From assembly GCA_950097015.1 (NCBI GenBank), contig CATNEN010000011.1, positions 5,606,001-5,670,000 of the forward strand: 64,000 nt of DNA. The letters run 5' to 3'. The stretch is from Macrostomum hystrix. Taxonomy: Eukaryota > Platyhelminthes > Macrostomidae. This document shows positions 11,701 through 24,800 of this stretch, one piece after another. The notes under the pieces are model-generated. The model saw nothing but the letters and a program-made list of their open reading frames with translations, was not told the origin of the DNA and searched no databases. The translations under genes and the position numbers were made by a program. Within the stretch, counting starts at the first letter, position 1, and each line of letters begins with the position of its first letter.

Positions 11701-13865
11701 GATTAGGATTTCAGTAGAATAGGATCGGGATTTTAGTAGATTAGGATTGGGATTACAGTAGAATAGGATCGAGATTTTAGTAGATTAGGATTAGGATTTC
11801 AGTAGATTGGGATTGGGATTTCAGTAGAGTAGGATAGGGATTTTAGTAGATTAGGATTGGGATTACAGTAGATTAGAATTGGGATTTTAGTAGATTAGGA
11901 TCGGGATTTTAGTAGATTAGAATTGGGATTTTAGTAGATTAGGATTGGGATTACAGTAGAATAGGATCGGGATTTTAGTATATAAGGATTGGGCTTTTAG
12001 TTGACTTGGTTGGAAATTAAGTAGATCAACGCAGGTAAGTATGTCACTCACCTGTCTATGACGCTCAACGTTGAGTTTTCCATCGCCAGTCAGTTTGGGA
12101 CTTGGGTCGGGTTTCTCCAGTACGCAATCCATGATATAGTGACAGACGCCTGTGATGGCCTCAACCGTGCCCTGGATCAAACAGATTCGCTCGGTCGTGC
12201 CTGAAAATACAGAAAATTAACGTGCTTAATTGGGCCAACAATTGAATCCGAAAGGCTACAGTGGGCCGGACAACCAGAGGCAGGCATAGGTGATACACAC
12301 ACACATGATAGATAAATCCGAAGAGAAAGGACGATAGAGATGAGAGATGAGACACAGGAGAGATGAGACATGGAAGAGATGAGACAGGGGGAGATGAGAC
12401 AGGGGGAGATGAGACAGGGGAGAGATGGGACACGGAGAGATTAGACATGGTGAGATGATACGTGGAAGAAATGAGACTCGGGAGAGATGAGACACGGAAG
12501 ATCTGAAACATCGGAGAGATCAGACATGGGAGAGGTTGAGACAGCGGAAAGATGTGAAATGGGAGAAATGAGGAACTGCGAGACGAGACAGTGGATATGG
12601 GATGAAAGGTGGCTAGATGAGTGATTCGGGAATCAATACATGCTCGCTAAAGTACATTTACTGTTAGTTTAAAAAAGTAGCATGTTCACCTGGATAGCAG
12701 TCGTTAACTTTAGACATCTTGACTTTAGCTCCATGGTCCTTCTGCACCTGAGCGAGTGCTTCTCCACCCTTGCCAATAATGGCGCCAGCGGCAATGGAAG
12801 GGATCAGAACCTTTAAGTGGACATTGTCCGCTGTGTTGGCAAATTAGAAAGATTGTAAATCAGTATTATCTAGCTAACAATTGCTGGCTAAGTAAAAAAT
12901 GTTTTTTACTTTTGACAAATTATTTTAGTTCTGTATAATATGTTTGTTGACTACAATTATGATGATAATAACAAATAGCAAGCTAACTTTATGATTAGAC
13001 TAAACCTAAAACACTATTTTGCATTTATAGGGCCTAATACCATTTTAATGATTCAAATTTCCTAATAGACATAAATGGAAAATTTCTTTTTCTAGCTAGC
13101 ACATTGGCAATTCATCCCACCTTTGTATATTTCAGTATTTAAGCCCAAGGGCTTACTAGATAAACTAAATGTCATAATAAGAAACACAGCTGCCCTGCCC
13201 CTAATTATGGACACAGAAGCCATGACCTTATATTAGGGAAAATACAGCTATCTATAAATTTAAGCTCATTTTTAATGCCATTAATTTATTGAAATTATAT
13301 ATTCATTTTTTTTGTTTATTCTTTCTAAAAGCTAAATTTATAACAAAAAAATATAAGAATTCTAGCTTGTCCTAATCTATAGCTATTGCAAATGTTACTT
13401 GCAAATTATGCAATAATATATAGGTCTACCTCATAGCTACAATAATCAATATGAATATGGGAGTTTAAGTTAAAATATCTAGGCATTCTTAATTTCAATA
13501 GCATAGAGTTAGGCGGGAATAAGAAGTGAACTTAAAAATATTTATTCTATTAAACACAAGTGTTGCCTTCTTAATATAATGCTGGGATAAATACTACACA
13601 AATAGGTATCTATGTGAGTTTTATAATGTTTTTCAATGCTAATTGATGAATTGTTAATTGACTTACAATTCTATTGTATTTGCACTTTTGTTTACAGCAC
13701 TCATTGGATTTTTTTATATCTGCAATTAGTTTCATATCTTAGAGCTAGCCCTGGTAGCTAGCCTGTAGAAAATTGTCAAATTGCCATAAAAAATTGATTC
13801 ATAGCACATTATATATACTTACACAGTCCAGTTCTCCTCTGGGCATTTTCATTATCTGAATCCAT
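8706..13865 (-). CDS. NOVA-like: NOVA-like RNA-binding splicing factor (three KH domains), five exons
   Basis: Exons (minus strand): 13865-13823, 12830-12690, 12200-12052, 11234-10155, 8879-8706. All introns are GT-AG with phases 1, 1, 0, 0, giving 528 residues and a TAA stop. KH1 (about residues 18-85) spans exons 2-3, with GAIIGKGGE and the NOVA-typical stretch [17 protein letters not shown]2 opens exon 4 at residue 112 ([19 protein letters not shown]) and continues into [15 protein letters not shown] and PTGSPYA, a NOVA signature. A long spacer follows, with Gly-rich and poly-Ala tracts (near residues 240-255 and 370-390). KH3 is split between exons 4 and 5 ([17 protein letters not shown], then [10 protein letters not shown]). 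NOVA proteins bind YCAY clusters in nuclear pre-mRNA to steer alternative splicing. The ATG gives a short N-terminus ([15 protein letters not shown]); a further upstream exon cannot be excluded. KH3 has GPGG instead of the usual GKGG. Confidence 0.9.
8970..10135. repeat. 32-bp minisatellite filling NOVA intron 4
   Basis: About 36 copies of a 32-bp unit built on cctattgacaggtcctta plus atctcacattcaaa. Unit classes differ at the end (ttcaaa, ccccaaac, ccccacac) and are clustered along the array. It occupies almost all of the 1,275-bp intron between exon 4 (donor at 10154) and exon 5 (acceptor at 8880), starting within about 20 bp of the donor. Confidence 0.95.
11290..11995. repeat. 22-bp minisatellite filling NOVA intron 3
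   Basis: About 31 copies of a roughly 22-bp unit containing aggattgggatttcag plus tagagt, with alternating subtypes (tttcagtagagt, ttacagtagaat, ttttagtagatt). It fills most of the 817-bp intron between the KH1/KH2 linker exon and the KH2 exon. It has the GGGATT core seen in other arrays of this window. Confidence 0.93.
12330..12630 (-). repeat. UCAU-rich degenerate short tandem repeat in NOVA intron 2
   Basis: Degenerate 14-19-bp units of gagatgagacaggg type on the plus strand. In the transcript (minus strand) these read as UCUCAUCUC with C-rich spacers. More than 20 YCAY tetramers (mainly UCAU and CCAU) occur in about 300 nt. YCAY clusters are the known binding determinant of NOVA KH domains, and this tract lies in the intron that divides the KH1 coding sequence of the NOVA-like gene. 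Confidence 0.8.
12831..13822 (-). other. NOVA intron 1, AT-rich, no repeat array
   Basis: This 992-bp intron has donor GTAAGT at 13822 and acceptor CACAG at 12831. It is the only intron of this gene without a minisatellite. No ORF or element was recognised. Confidence 0.7.
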
Positions 13866-15879
13866 GATGATGTCTTTATGACATTTCCTATTATCAGATC
13901 TATAATTTAAAACTACCTAGAGATGACCCTAGATACTAAGAGATCAGATAAATATAGCTAAGGACTAACCTCGAACGCTACCTTAACTACAGTTTTACTA
14001 GCCAAGTAAATCAATAAAAACTATATATGTGATGAAAACAGTCCTTTTTGGTGTAAGAACGAAAAATGAACAAAAGAGTTTCCCTATGAGATGATAAATA
14101 TGGAGCGAAAGAAACTCGAAATTACACAAGCACTATCTAATTACTTAATTCATGCTAATTCGAAGGAAAGAAGCAAGAAGCCGCAAGTCGTGATTTTTAT
14201 AACTGAAGTCCGTTTAAAAAGTAAAATTAGTTTCCCGAAATGCAACGAGGAAAGAAAAACATATCATTAGTGCTATGCAAATAAAAATGAGCTTTATATT
14301 TACATTCAGTCGTAAATATTTTCTGGTTTTGTTTTTCTACGCAAACACGATAAGTAAATGACAAAATTTCAAACTAATAGAGTAGCTAATTAAGTCGAAG
14401 GGAAACACAAACTAATGGATTGTAGCCTTTGGGTATCATTAACCCAAAAATATTGGGTTACTACCCTTGTGCTGCAATGGTTCTTATTTATCATTTAATC
14501 CATCTAGTGCAATTTGTTATTCAGCTGTTTCGATACTAATGAATAAACTTAAATTGTTATCATTACAAACAGTTTCCGTAAATTTAATTATTTATGTAGG
14601 TGTTGCAACAAATTAATTAATTATTTTTTTGCTGTATCTGCTTCGTTTAGTTTTCAATACAACGGCTGATACGTGCACAGTTGCACGTAAACATGTTATT
14701 TTTCAACCCGATTGATAACGCGAGCAAGTTGTTTAACGATCTATGGGAATTTCTAACCACAAACTCTGTTATTTCGCTTATTAGCAAAGCAGTGAATAGA
14801 AAATAATAGAATAAAATCAGTAAAGTCATTTCAATACAAAGTACTCGTACTCGTAGTAATGTATGTAAAAAATAGGCAGAAACACGAGTGACTCATCTAT
14901 GAGAATGTATTCTCCAACAATGCAACGGGGAAGCCAGCAAAGCATAAAACCATCGGTACGGAAACCATCCTCTGCACTTGGCTGTCATAATTTCAGCAGC
15001 TGTTTGCTTTGCGATGCTCTGGAGCACGAAAACTTTGACGGAGTAAAGGGTGCAATTATATAGTTTCAACAAACGTGAAATTTATGCAGCACTAGCTCTT
15101 ACTCTAATAGTGCATCGACAGCCATGTCAAACTTTCATAGTCTATCATGTCGTACGGACCCTGTGTTATTTGGTTCTCCCCCTCCTAGAGTCTTCCGTTG
15201 TTACAAAACTCCTGTTAAATTATCTCATCCCTCTTCAGCACTCAAAGGCGATTTCGTGTCAGCACCAATCTCGAGTCGATGAAAAAACACGAAAACGACT
15301 AAATTAGTGCATAATTGGCCATAAATACATAAACCGCAGCTTCATAGTCACCTGTTGTTAGTGAGATCCTTTACGGATGTCTAAAATAGACTTGTAGAGG
15401 AAAGAAAGCAGCAATCAGCAAATACACCGCATTGTGTATTCGTCGCTGCATATTAAATGAAGCGTTTCGTCTTCCATTTTCCACTCCATAATAAACGCGC
15501 GTATGCATCCCCGCCCGGCAGTATCTGTCCATCTGGAACCCATTGCCGCCTGCTGAAACCGATCAATCCTATTGTTCTCTACCCATCCTCTCTCTCTCAA
15601 CCACTGCCTGCCTCTGCAATTTCCCCATCTGTCCTTTGTGCGGTCCAAGCTCTCCAGTCCTGACTTCTCCCAGTCCACCATCCTCACAACCCAGCATCTC
15701 TCCTAGCTGCAGCAGTATTTCAGCAATATCATCAAACTAATCGGCATGGATCATCCCAGCGCCTGCTCTACTACGGTTTGTTGCCTTCTGCACTGCACAG
15801 CAATATCATACTCCGCGTGCTGCAAAAATAGCTTGAGCTTCAAGCTGAAAAGATCTCTCCATTCAGCATTGGATGCGCG
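13866..15879. promoter_or_regulatory. divergent promoter region between NOVA-like and ankyrin genes
   Basis: The two genes point away from each other, so this 2.0-kb AT-rich stretch must hold or adjoin both promoters and 5' leaders. No TATA box or initiator can be assigned with confidence. From about 15,540 to 15,880 the plus strand becomes pyrimidine-rich (repeated ctctctc and cctgcctctgc), which would suit a 5' leader of the ankyrin gene. An upstream ATG at 15746 opens a 96-codon frame that overlaps the ankyrin start in another frame. Confidence 0.45.
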
Positions 15880-18800
15880 ATGCCGTCCAACGAATTTTCT
15901 ACTTCCAAGTCTGAAGAGCCTCGACTGGACCTCGAACCCGACGAAATGCCAGGAGCCCCCACAGGGGAGCAGAACCCAACGGAACAATCTGGTACAGCTG
16001 ATGACGTCATTCGCTCCTCAGTTACCGATGGCATAAAGGACATCCTGGTCAATTTGACAGACGACGGTCTGGACAAGCTCTGGCACCTACTGCCGACACT
16101 AACGGAGGCCGAAGTGAACTTCAGGGACAAGAATGGCAACGGATGGCTGCACTGGTTGGCTGTCGCGAAGAATGCTCGCTCGGTGGATCAGAACCGACTA
16201 GTTGGTGTTGTGCACGCTTTATCAGCGGCAGGAATCAACTACAATATGCGGAATCGAACCAAGAACTCTGCGCTGCACTTTGCCGTTGCGTGCTCTGCGC
16301 CTCTGCGCTTCATTAACGCTCTGCTTAAGGTACAGTTAGTGAGGCCACTGGTGAGACAGGGACCACTTGGAGTTGAATGGTCGGGAAACGACGTTTCTTA
16401 GAAAAAGTTTAGCAGGCTGGTTTTCAAAGTACACTGCGGAGATGAGAAATTCTCACTTTTTCACATTAAAATTGTGATCACTCTTGTTTCAAGCAGATCT
16501 AAAGCTCTACTTTTGATTAAAAAAATTACCTAACATTTTTTTCTCCACAGAATTTTACAAAGATATATTCCCCAAAATCTTATCTACAAAACTATCTGCT
16601 CGCTCTACTTGGTCTAACTTGTTCTAAGCATGCAATAATAACTAAGTCATAGGGCCAGACAGTAATTATAGAATTGATAAACCAAAATTAAATTAACTAG
16701 ATTTAAAAAGTGAAAATTTTCTATCCCAGTAGTGAGGGTCAGTGACAGAGCGTTTAACGCGTTTGCTTCTCCCACCAATGTCCATTGCCACTGCCTGCAG
16801 CCCTCCTGCAATCATTATTTTTTCATCTCCGTAGTGTATTTTTCGGCGAAAATCTACCGCCTGAACGTTTTCTAAGAAACATACTTTCTCGTCATTCTTC
16901 TTCCCTGACCCTGTGGCTGAGTCAGTAATGAGGATGTAGATCGTTGTCGAGAGGTTGATGTTAATCAATCAGTTTTCTAAAATCTACTTTCGCATCACCC
17001 AGATCGGCATCGACCCGACCTTCGTCAACGACAAGGGCCGTCGTGCCGCCCAGTGCACGAGCAGTCGGGGTGTCCTGAAGACCCTGGAGATGTTCACGCC
17101 GCCGCTAGATGAAGCGATTCGTCAAGGCGACCTTGAACAGGTGCGCCGGCTGGTATCCTACTGGGTGCGGATCGCTAATTATCACCTGGACCTGGCCAAG
17201 AGGTCGCCGGAGATTCGCCAGCTCCTAGAGACTCGGCAACCGCAGCTGGCCCTCATTCATCGATGCCTGGCTGGCGACGCTCGCTACCTGTCCGAGTCGT
17301 TGGATGCCGATCCGCTGCTGCAGTTGGACAGTACAGATGAGAGCTACATCAACGATGAGGGCAGGTGCCTGAGGCTGCCGCTGCTCTACCAGCTGGTGTC
17401 CTGTCCGTACACTCACTCGGTGGCCGAGCAGCTACTCAGTAGAACAAAACCCGACGTGACCTTCCCGGTGAAATTCAAAGCCGACGGAAAGATGGTGCCA
17501 TTTTGGATATCGTTTAAGGTGCGAAATCATAGAGTGCATTGTAAAGGGCTGGCTATAATAAAAATAATAATTGCAGGAGGGCTGCGGGCAATGGCATATC
17601 AGTTGGTGACACTAGACCCGCAGCCAGTGAGGAGGCGATTGACTTCATTTCGCTGACTCGTGAGCACACACGCACACAGATACTGTACTGTACGCAGGCA
17701 TAGTATCACACAGGTGTGTACATCTGCCCTGACTTTCTCATCATCAGGCAGTGTACACTCTTACTATGCCTTGCAGGTTGGTCCTCAAGGGCGTAAATTG
17801 TACGACAAGCCCCCAAGCCTTCTCTCCGCGGCTAAGCCCCAAACAAATGTGGCCTCGCCGCGGAATCGAACTCATGGACCTTGGCGCGAGAGGCAAACGC
17901 GTTAACCGCTCTAACGTCCCTGAGCAAAGTTGCATTCATTGGTAGCGCATCCACGAAGAGAAGGCTTGGTGGCTTGTCGTGCAATTTAGGCCCTTGAGGG
18001 CCAATCTTTAAGTAAACAGTGAAGTTTTCACTACTTGACGATGGGAAAGTCAGGGCAAATGTACACACCGGTATGAGTGTGTGCTCAGGAGTCAGCGGAA
18101 TGGGCAGAATTGCCTCCGCGGATGGCTGCGGGTCTAGTGTCGCAATTAAAGACTACAGACCCAGCAAATACCAGTAAATTCGGATATTTTTTGAGCTCAT
18201 AGCTTGCATTGGGGGTACTGTTTCATGGCTAGGATCAATTTGGCAAAAAGTTTACCGATGCAATTGTGGGAATTTTTCTGCACTTTTCAAGCTGACATGG
18301 TTTTAACCAATTTAGAATTGGCAAAACTGTAAAGTTTTGTTAGGGCTTGGGTACAGAAAGTTTCATCGGCAATTGAACTATCACTTTTCATAGAATCTAA
18401 TAATTCCTTTAGGTATTCCCTGAAAAACTTAAATCCCATAAGGCATATCCTGTTGATAAGATATCAACAGGTCCAATGTCTCATGACCCACTTTTAAATC
18501 GTAGGATGGAAATTGCATAGAGAGTCAGTAGAAAATTCCATCAGGAATTTGTAGGAAATCCCATAGGTAATCAAAAGGAAATCCCATAGGGAAACAATTG
18601 GAAAACCCATAAACAATCAGTAGGAAATCCCATAGACAATCAGTAGGAAATCCCATAGACAATCAGTAGGAAATCCCATAAACAACCAGTAGGAAATCCC
18701 ATAGACAATCAGTAGGAAATCCAATAGGGAAACAATAGAAAATCCCATAGGGAAACAATAGGAAATCCTATAGAGAACCAGATGGAAATCACATTGGTAA

Positions 18801-21800
18801 TCAGTTGGAAATCCCACAGGGAATCCGTAGGAAATCCTATAGGGAATCAGAAGGGAATCCCACAGGGAATCATTAGGAAATCCCATAGGGAAAAAATAGG
18901 AAATCCCATAGACAACCAGTAGGAAATCCCATCGGGAAAAAATCCCAAAGGTTTCTTAAAAAGGCATCCTAAAGTTAATTAAAATCTCAATAATTGCTGA
19001 AATTTCCCTGCCTTCAGAGCTCCTCGCATCCAGAGAAGGCCACCCTGATGCCCCTAGTGCTCAGCTGTGTGGACTATCAAGCCTCTCTAGGCGCCTTGGA
19101 TCACGAGACCATGCTGGACTTTCTGTCGGAAGAGCCCGACACCTTCAGCCAGCTGATCCAGATGGGCTACAAGTTCTGGAGGCCGGACGCCTACCTCAGA
19201 AATCTGGCGGATCACGCGGCGCTCAGAGAGTTGCAACGACTTGAAAGCCTCGATCCCTCCGCTGTGCTCAAGGCGGTTGAGCAGTTGGACGAAGCCCTGC
19301 TGCCCCGGATCAGACACTGGTCGGTTGAGGAGCTCACAATTGGCTTGAATGCTGGATACTGGCCGTGCCTCTGTCATCGGACACTTCGGCGACTGCGAGC
19401 TAGCGAAGATTCTGACGATCGAAGCTTTTTGGAGAGGCTGGATAGAGTCCACACCATCTGGGTGAGTTCTTTGCTACTCGATTTGGGATCTCATCCATCT
19501 CATTCATTTGGGATCTCATCCATTTAGGATCTTATTCATTTGGGATCTCATCCATTTGGGATCTCATCCATTTGGGATCTTATTCATTTGGGATCTCATC
19601 CATTTGGGATCTCATCCATCTGGGATCTCATCCATTTGGGATCTCATCCATTTAGGATCTTATTCATTTGGGATCTCATCCATTTGGGATCTCATTCATT
19701 TGGGATCTCATTCATTTGGGATCTCATTCATTTGGGATCTCATCCATTTAGGATCTTATTCATTTGGGATCTCATCCATTTGGGATCTCATCCATTTGGG
19801 ATCTCATTCATTTGGGATCTCATCCATTTGGGATCTCATCCATTTGGGATCTCATCCATTTGGGATCTCATCCATTTGGGATCTCATTCATTTGGGATCT
19901 CATCCATTTGGGATCTCATCCATTTGGGATCTCATTCATTTGGGATCTCATCCATTTGGGATCTCATCCATTTGGGAGTTTATCCATCTGGGATCTCATT
20001 CATTTGGGATCTCATCCATTTGGGATCTCATCCATTTGGGATCTCATTCATTTGGGATCTCATCCATTTAGGATCTCATTCATTTTGGATCTCATTCATT
20101 TGGGATCTCATTCATTTGGTATCTCATCCATTTGGGAGTTTATCCATCTGGGATCTCATTCATTTGGGATCTCATCCTTTTAGGATCTCATCCATTTGGG
20201 ATCTCATCCATTTGGGATCTCATCCATTTGGGATCTCATCCATTTGGGATCTCATCCATTTGGGATCTCATTCATTTGGGATCTCATCCATTTGGGATCT
20301 CATTCATTTGGGATCTCATCCATTTGGGATCTCATTCATTTGGGATCTCATCCATTTGGGATCTCATCCATTTGGGAGTTTATCCATTTGGGATTTTATC
20401 CATTTGGGATCTCACTCATTTGGGATTTTATCCATTTGGGATCTCATTCATTTGGGATCTCATCCATCTGAGATCTCATTCATTTGGGATCTCATCCATT
20501 TGGGATCTCATCCATTTGGGATCTCATTCATTTGGGATCTCATCCATTTGGGATCTCATCCATTTGGGATCTTATTCATTTGGGATCTCATCCATTTGGG
20601 ATCTCATTCATTTGGGATCTCATCCATCTGAGATCTCATTCATTTGGGATCTCATCCATTTGGGATCTTATTCATTTGGGATCTCATCCATTTGGGATCT
20701 CATCCATTTGGGATCTCATCCATTTGGGATCTCATCCATTTGGGATCTCATTCATTTGGGATCTCATCCATTTGGGATCTCATCCATTTGGGATCTCATT
20801 CATTTGGGATCTCATCCATTTGGGATCTCATTCATTTGGGATCTCATCCATTTGGGATCTCATCCATTTGGGATCTCATCCATTTGGGATCTCATCCATT
20901 TGGGATCTTATTCATTTGGGATCTCATCCATTTGGGATCTCATCCATCTGGGATCTCATCCATTTGGGATCTCATCCATTTGGGATCTCATCCATTTGGG
21001 ATCTCATCCATTTGGGATCTCATCCATTTGGGATCTCATCCATTTGGGATCTTGTCGATTGAGGATTATAATGATTTGGGATCTTGTCCAATAGTGATCA
21101 AGTCGATTTGGGATTTTAACAAAATTAAAAAATCCTAATGGATTACCTTGATTTAATTCACATTGATTTAACAATAGCAAGCATTTTCAGCTGATTAAAA
21201 CGCAGCCTTTAGTAATGAAGCTAGCTCGTATTTTGCGGAAATATTTTTGTGGAAAAGCTTAGCCAGTTCTTTTTTTAGAAGTTTTGCAGCGCCTCACAAT
21301 CTGTCCACAATTTCCATCCAGAGAAAATTGCCACTAGAGGAAAATTCCTGTCAGGTTTGTAGAGTTAGAGAGAATATAAATGAGACCATGCATTTTTAAT
21401 GGAATAATATTGTCGAAATTCAATTAATCATAAATGACAATGCATTTTCTCTTTTTTCTTGCAGCAACTAAATAATTAAACTATTTTTAAACTCTGAATC
21501 TCCTGTCTATTTGGCAAGCTTTAAACGACTTATTTTTGCTATCTCATCCATTATATGAGATAATAATGATCAAGAATGACCATTTTTGCTATGATCAAGA
21601 ATGACCATTTTTGCTATGATCAAGAATGACCATTTTTGCTATGATCAAGAATGACCATTTTTGCTATGATCAAGAATGACCATTTTTGCTATGATCAAGA
21701 ATGACCATTTTTGCTATCTCATCCATTATATGAGATAATAATGATCAAGAATGACCATTTTTGCTATGATCAAGAATGACCATTTTTGCTATGATCAAGA

Positions 21801-24800
21801 ATGACCATTTTTGCTATGATCAAGAATGACCATTTTTGCTATGATCAAGAATGACCATTTTTGCTATGATCAAGAATGACCATTTTTGCTATGATCAAGA
21901 ATGCTGTTTTTGCAATGATCAAGAATGCCGTTTTTGCTATGATCAAGAATGACCATTTCTGCTATGATCAAGAATGACCATTTTTGCTATGATCAAGAAT
22001 GACCATTTTTGCCATGATCAAGAATGACCATTTTTGCTATGATCAAGAATGCTGTTTCTGCTATGATCAAGAATGCCGTTTTTGCTATGATCAAGAATTA
22101 CCATTCCGCTATGATCAAGAATGATCATTCCGCTATGATCAAGAATGATCATTCCGCTATGATCAAGAATGATCATTCCGCTATGATCAAGAATTACCAT
22201 TCCGCTATGATCAAGAATGACCATATTTGCTATGATCAAGAATGACCATTTTTGCTATGATCAAGAATGACCATTTTTGCTATGATCAAGAATGACCATT
22301 TTTGCTATGCTCAAGAATGACCATTTTTGCTATGCTCAAGAATGACCATTTTTGCTATGATCAAGAATGACCATTTTTGCTATGATCAAGAATGACCATT
22401 TTTGCTATGATCAAGACTGACCATTTTGCTATGATCAAGAATGACCATTTTTGCTATGATCAAGAATGACCATTTTTGCTATGATCAAGAATGACCATTT
22501 TTGCTATGATCAAGAATGACCATTTTTGCTATGCTCAAGAATGACCATTTTTGCTATGCTCAAGAATGACCATTTTTGCTATGATCAAGAATGACCATTT
22601 TTGCTATGATCAAGAATGACTAATGTGTTCACAAAGCAGCCATCTTTGAGTCTAGCCCTCGTCACTAAACTGGTCATCCGCAGCTGCAGTACCGGAAGCT
22701 CCGCCAGCTGACTTGCCTAGGCAACACCAGCGGATTTCGGGATGGCCTCACCGATGAGCTGTGCGAGGTCACTGACAAGAAAAGTCACAGCCTGGCTCAC
22801 TGGGCAGTCATCTTTGAAAGGCGGTTCATACTCAAACACGTGCTGGACAAAAATCCCAAGGCCGTCAACTTGGTGGATTATGTACTCATGATGAGTTTCT
22901 TTTATACGAGTAATCGATTTCAAAATAATCTGTTAATTGAAAATATTTGTTTTTTTTATTTATTATTCATTTTTTAGTGCAATCGCAAAGCCATAGACTA
23001 TTCTCAAGGTGCCGACGAGAAGTTTATGTACCAAAGCTTGCTGAGGGCAGGCGCAGTTGCTGACGAGCAGGCAAACGAGGTTGGCAGCTTAATTACCGTT
23101 GACACCAGCAAATTCCACCGAGCACATTCTAAATCCACCAGACACCTTCTAAATCCATTAAACACCTGTTGAATCCATCAGACACATTCTGATCTACAAT
23201 TAAATCTAAATCTAAATCCATTAGACACTTTATAAGTCCATCAGACACATACTAAATCCATCAGACACATACTAAATCGATCAGACACATACTAAATCGA
23301 TCAGACACATACTAAATCCATCAGACACATACTAAATCGATCAGACACATACTAAATCCATCAGCCACATACTAAATCCATCAGACACATACTAAATCGA
23401 TCAGACACATACTAAATCCATCAGACACATACTAAATCCATCAGACACATACTAAATCGATCAGACATATACTAAATCCATCAGACACATACTAAATCCA
23501 TCAGACACATACTAAATCGATCAGACATATACTAAATCCATCAGACATATACTAAATCCATCAGACACATACTAAATCGATCAGACACATACTAAATCCA
23601 TCAGACACATACTAAATCGATCAGACACATACTAAATCCATCAGACACATACTAAATCTACCAGACACATACTAAATCCATCAGACACATTCTAAATCGA
23701 TCAGACACATACTAAGTCCATCAGACACATACTAAATCCATCAGACACATACTAAATCTACCAGACACATACTAAATCCATCAGACACATTCTAAATCGA
23801 TCAGACACATACTAAATCGATCAGACACATACTAAATCTACCAGACACATACTAAATCCATCAGACACATTCTAAATCGATCAGACACATACTAAATCGA
23901 TCAGACACATACTAAATCCATCAGACACATTCTAAATCGATCAGACACATACTAAATCCATCAGACACATACTAAATACACCAAACACATTCTAAATCCA
24001 TCAGACCCATTCTAAATCTGCCAGACACATACTAAATACACTTAGACACATTCTAAATCCATTAGACACCTGCTGAATCCATCAGACACATTCTGATATA
24101 CAATCAAATCTAAATCTAAGTCCATCAGACACATACTAAATCCTTTAGACACATTCTAAATATACCAGACACATTCTAAATACACCAGACACATACTAAA
24201 TACACCAGACACATACTAAATCCATCAGACACATTCTAAATCCTTTAGACACATTCTAAATATACCAGACACATACTAAATACACTTAGACACATTCAAA
24301 ACACATCAGACGTCTCAACGCCCGGACGAGTCAGCGGCCACCAGAGCCTACTACCGGCAGGCCATACGAGCCGAGCGTCGGGACCCAGCCGTGTTTGCCT
24401 ACAGCCTGCTGCTGCTGCATCTGGGCCTTCAGGACGCCGTTGTGCGAGACAATTCAACGGATTTGGACAGTCTTCTAGCTGAGGCCTGGCCAGATCAGCC
24501 GATAATCTTACTGGAGCAGCTGAACAGAATCTTCCCAAGGCAACCGCACAGATTTCCCAGTCTCATTGGCCTGTGCATTGAGCACGGACGAGAAGACCTG
24601 GGCTGCCGGCTGCTGGCTGCCGGCGTTCCGCCGCCATCCGATGTGAGTTTGAGTCGTCTCAAGAGCTATTGGGTCAGATGTGCAGCCGACAGCACAGTCG
24701 CAGCTATTGGGCGGCGCATCTGAAGGCTGCGTACAGCTGTTCAGTCCATGGACTGGGGGGACGCCGCACCCACCCTCAATTACCCCAGCTGGGTGAACTG

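Noticed and set aside
19508-21138. Long plus-strand ORFs (up to 363 codons) with a repeated GSHPFGISSIWDLIHL peptide
   Set aside because: They are open only because the 16-bp unit lacks stops in three frames. They lie wholly inside an inferred intron and have no start context or splice link.
23215-24000. CRISPR-like regular repeats
   Set aside because: Units are directly adjacent with no unique spacers, the locus is in a eukaryotic intron and there are no cas genes. It is an ordinary minisatellite.
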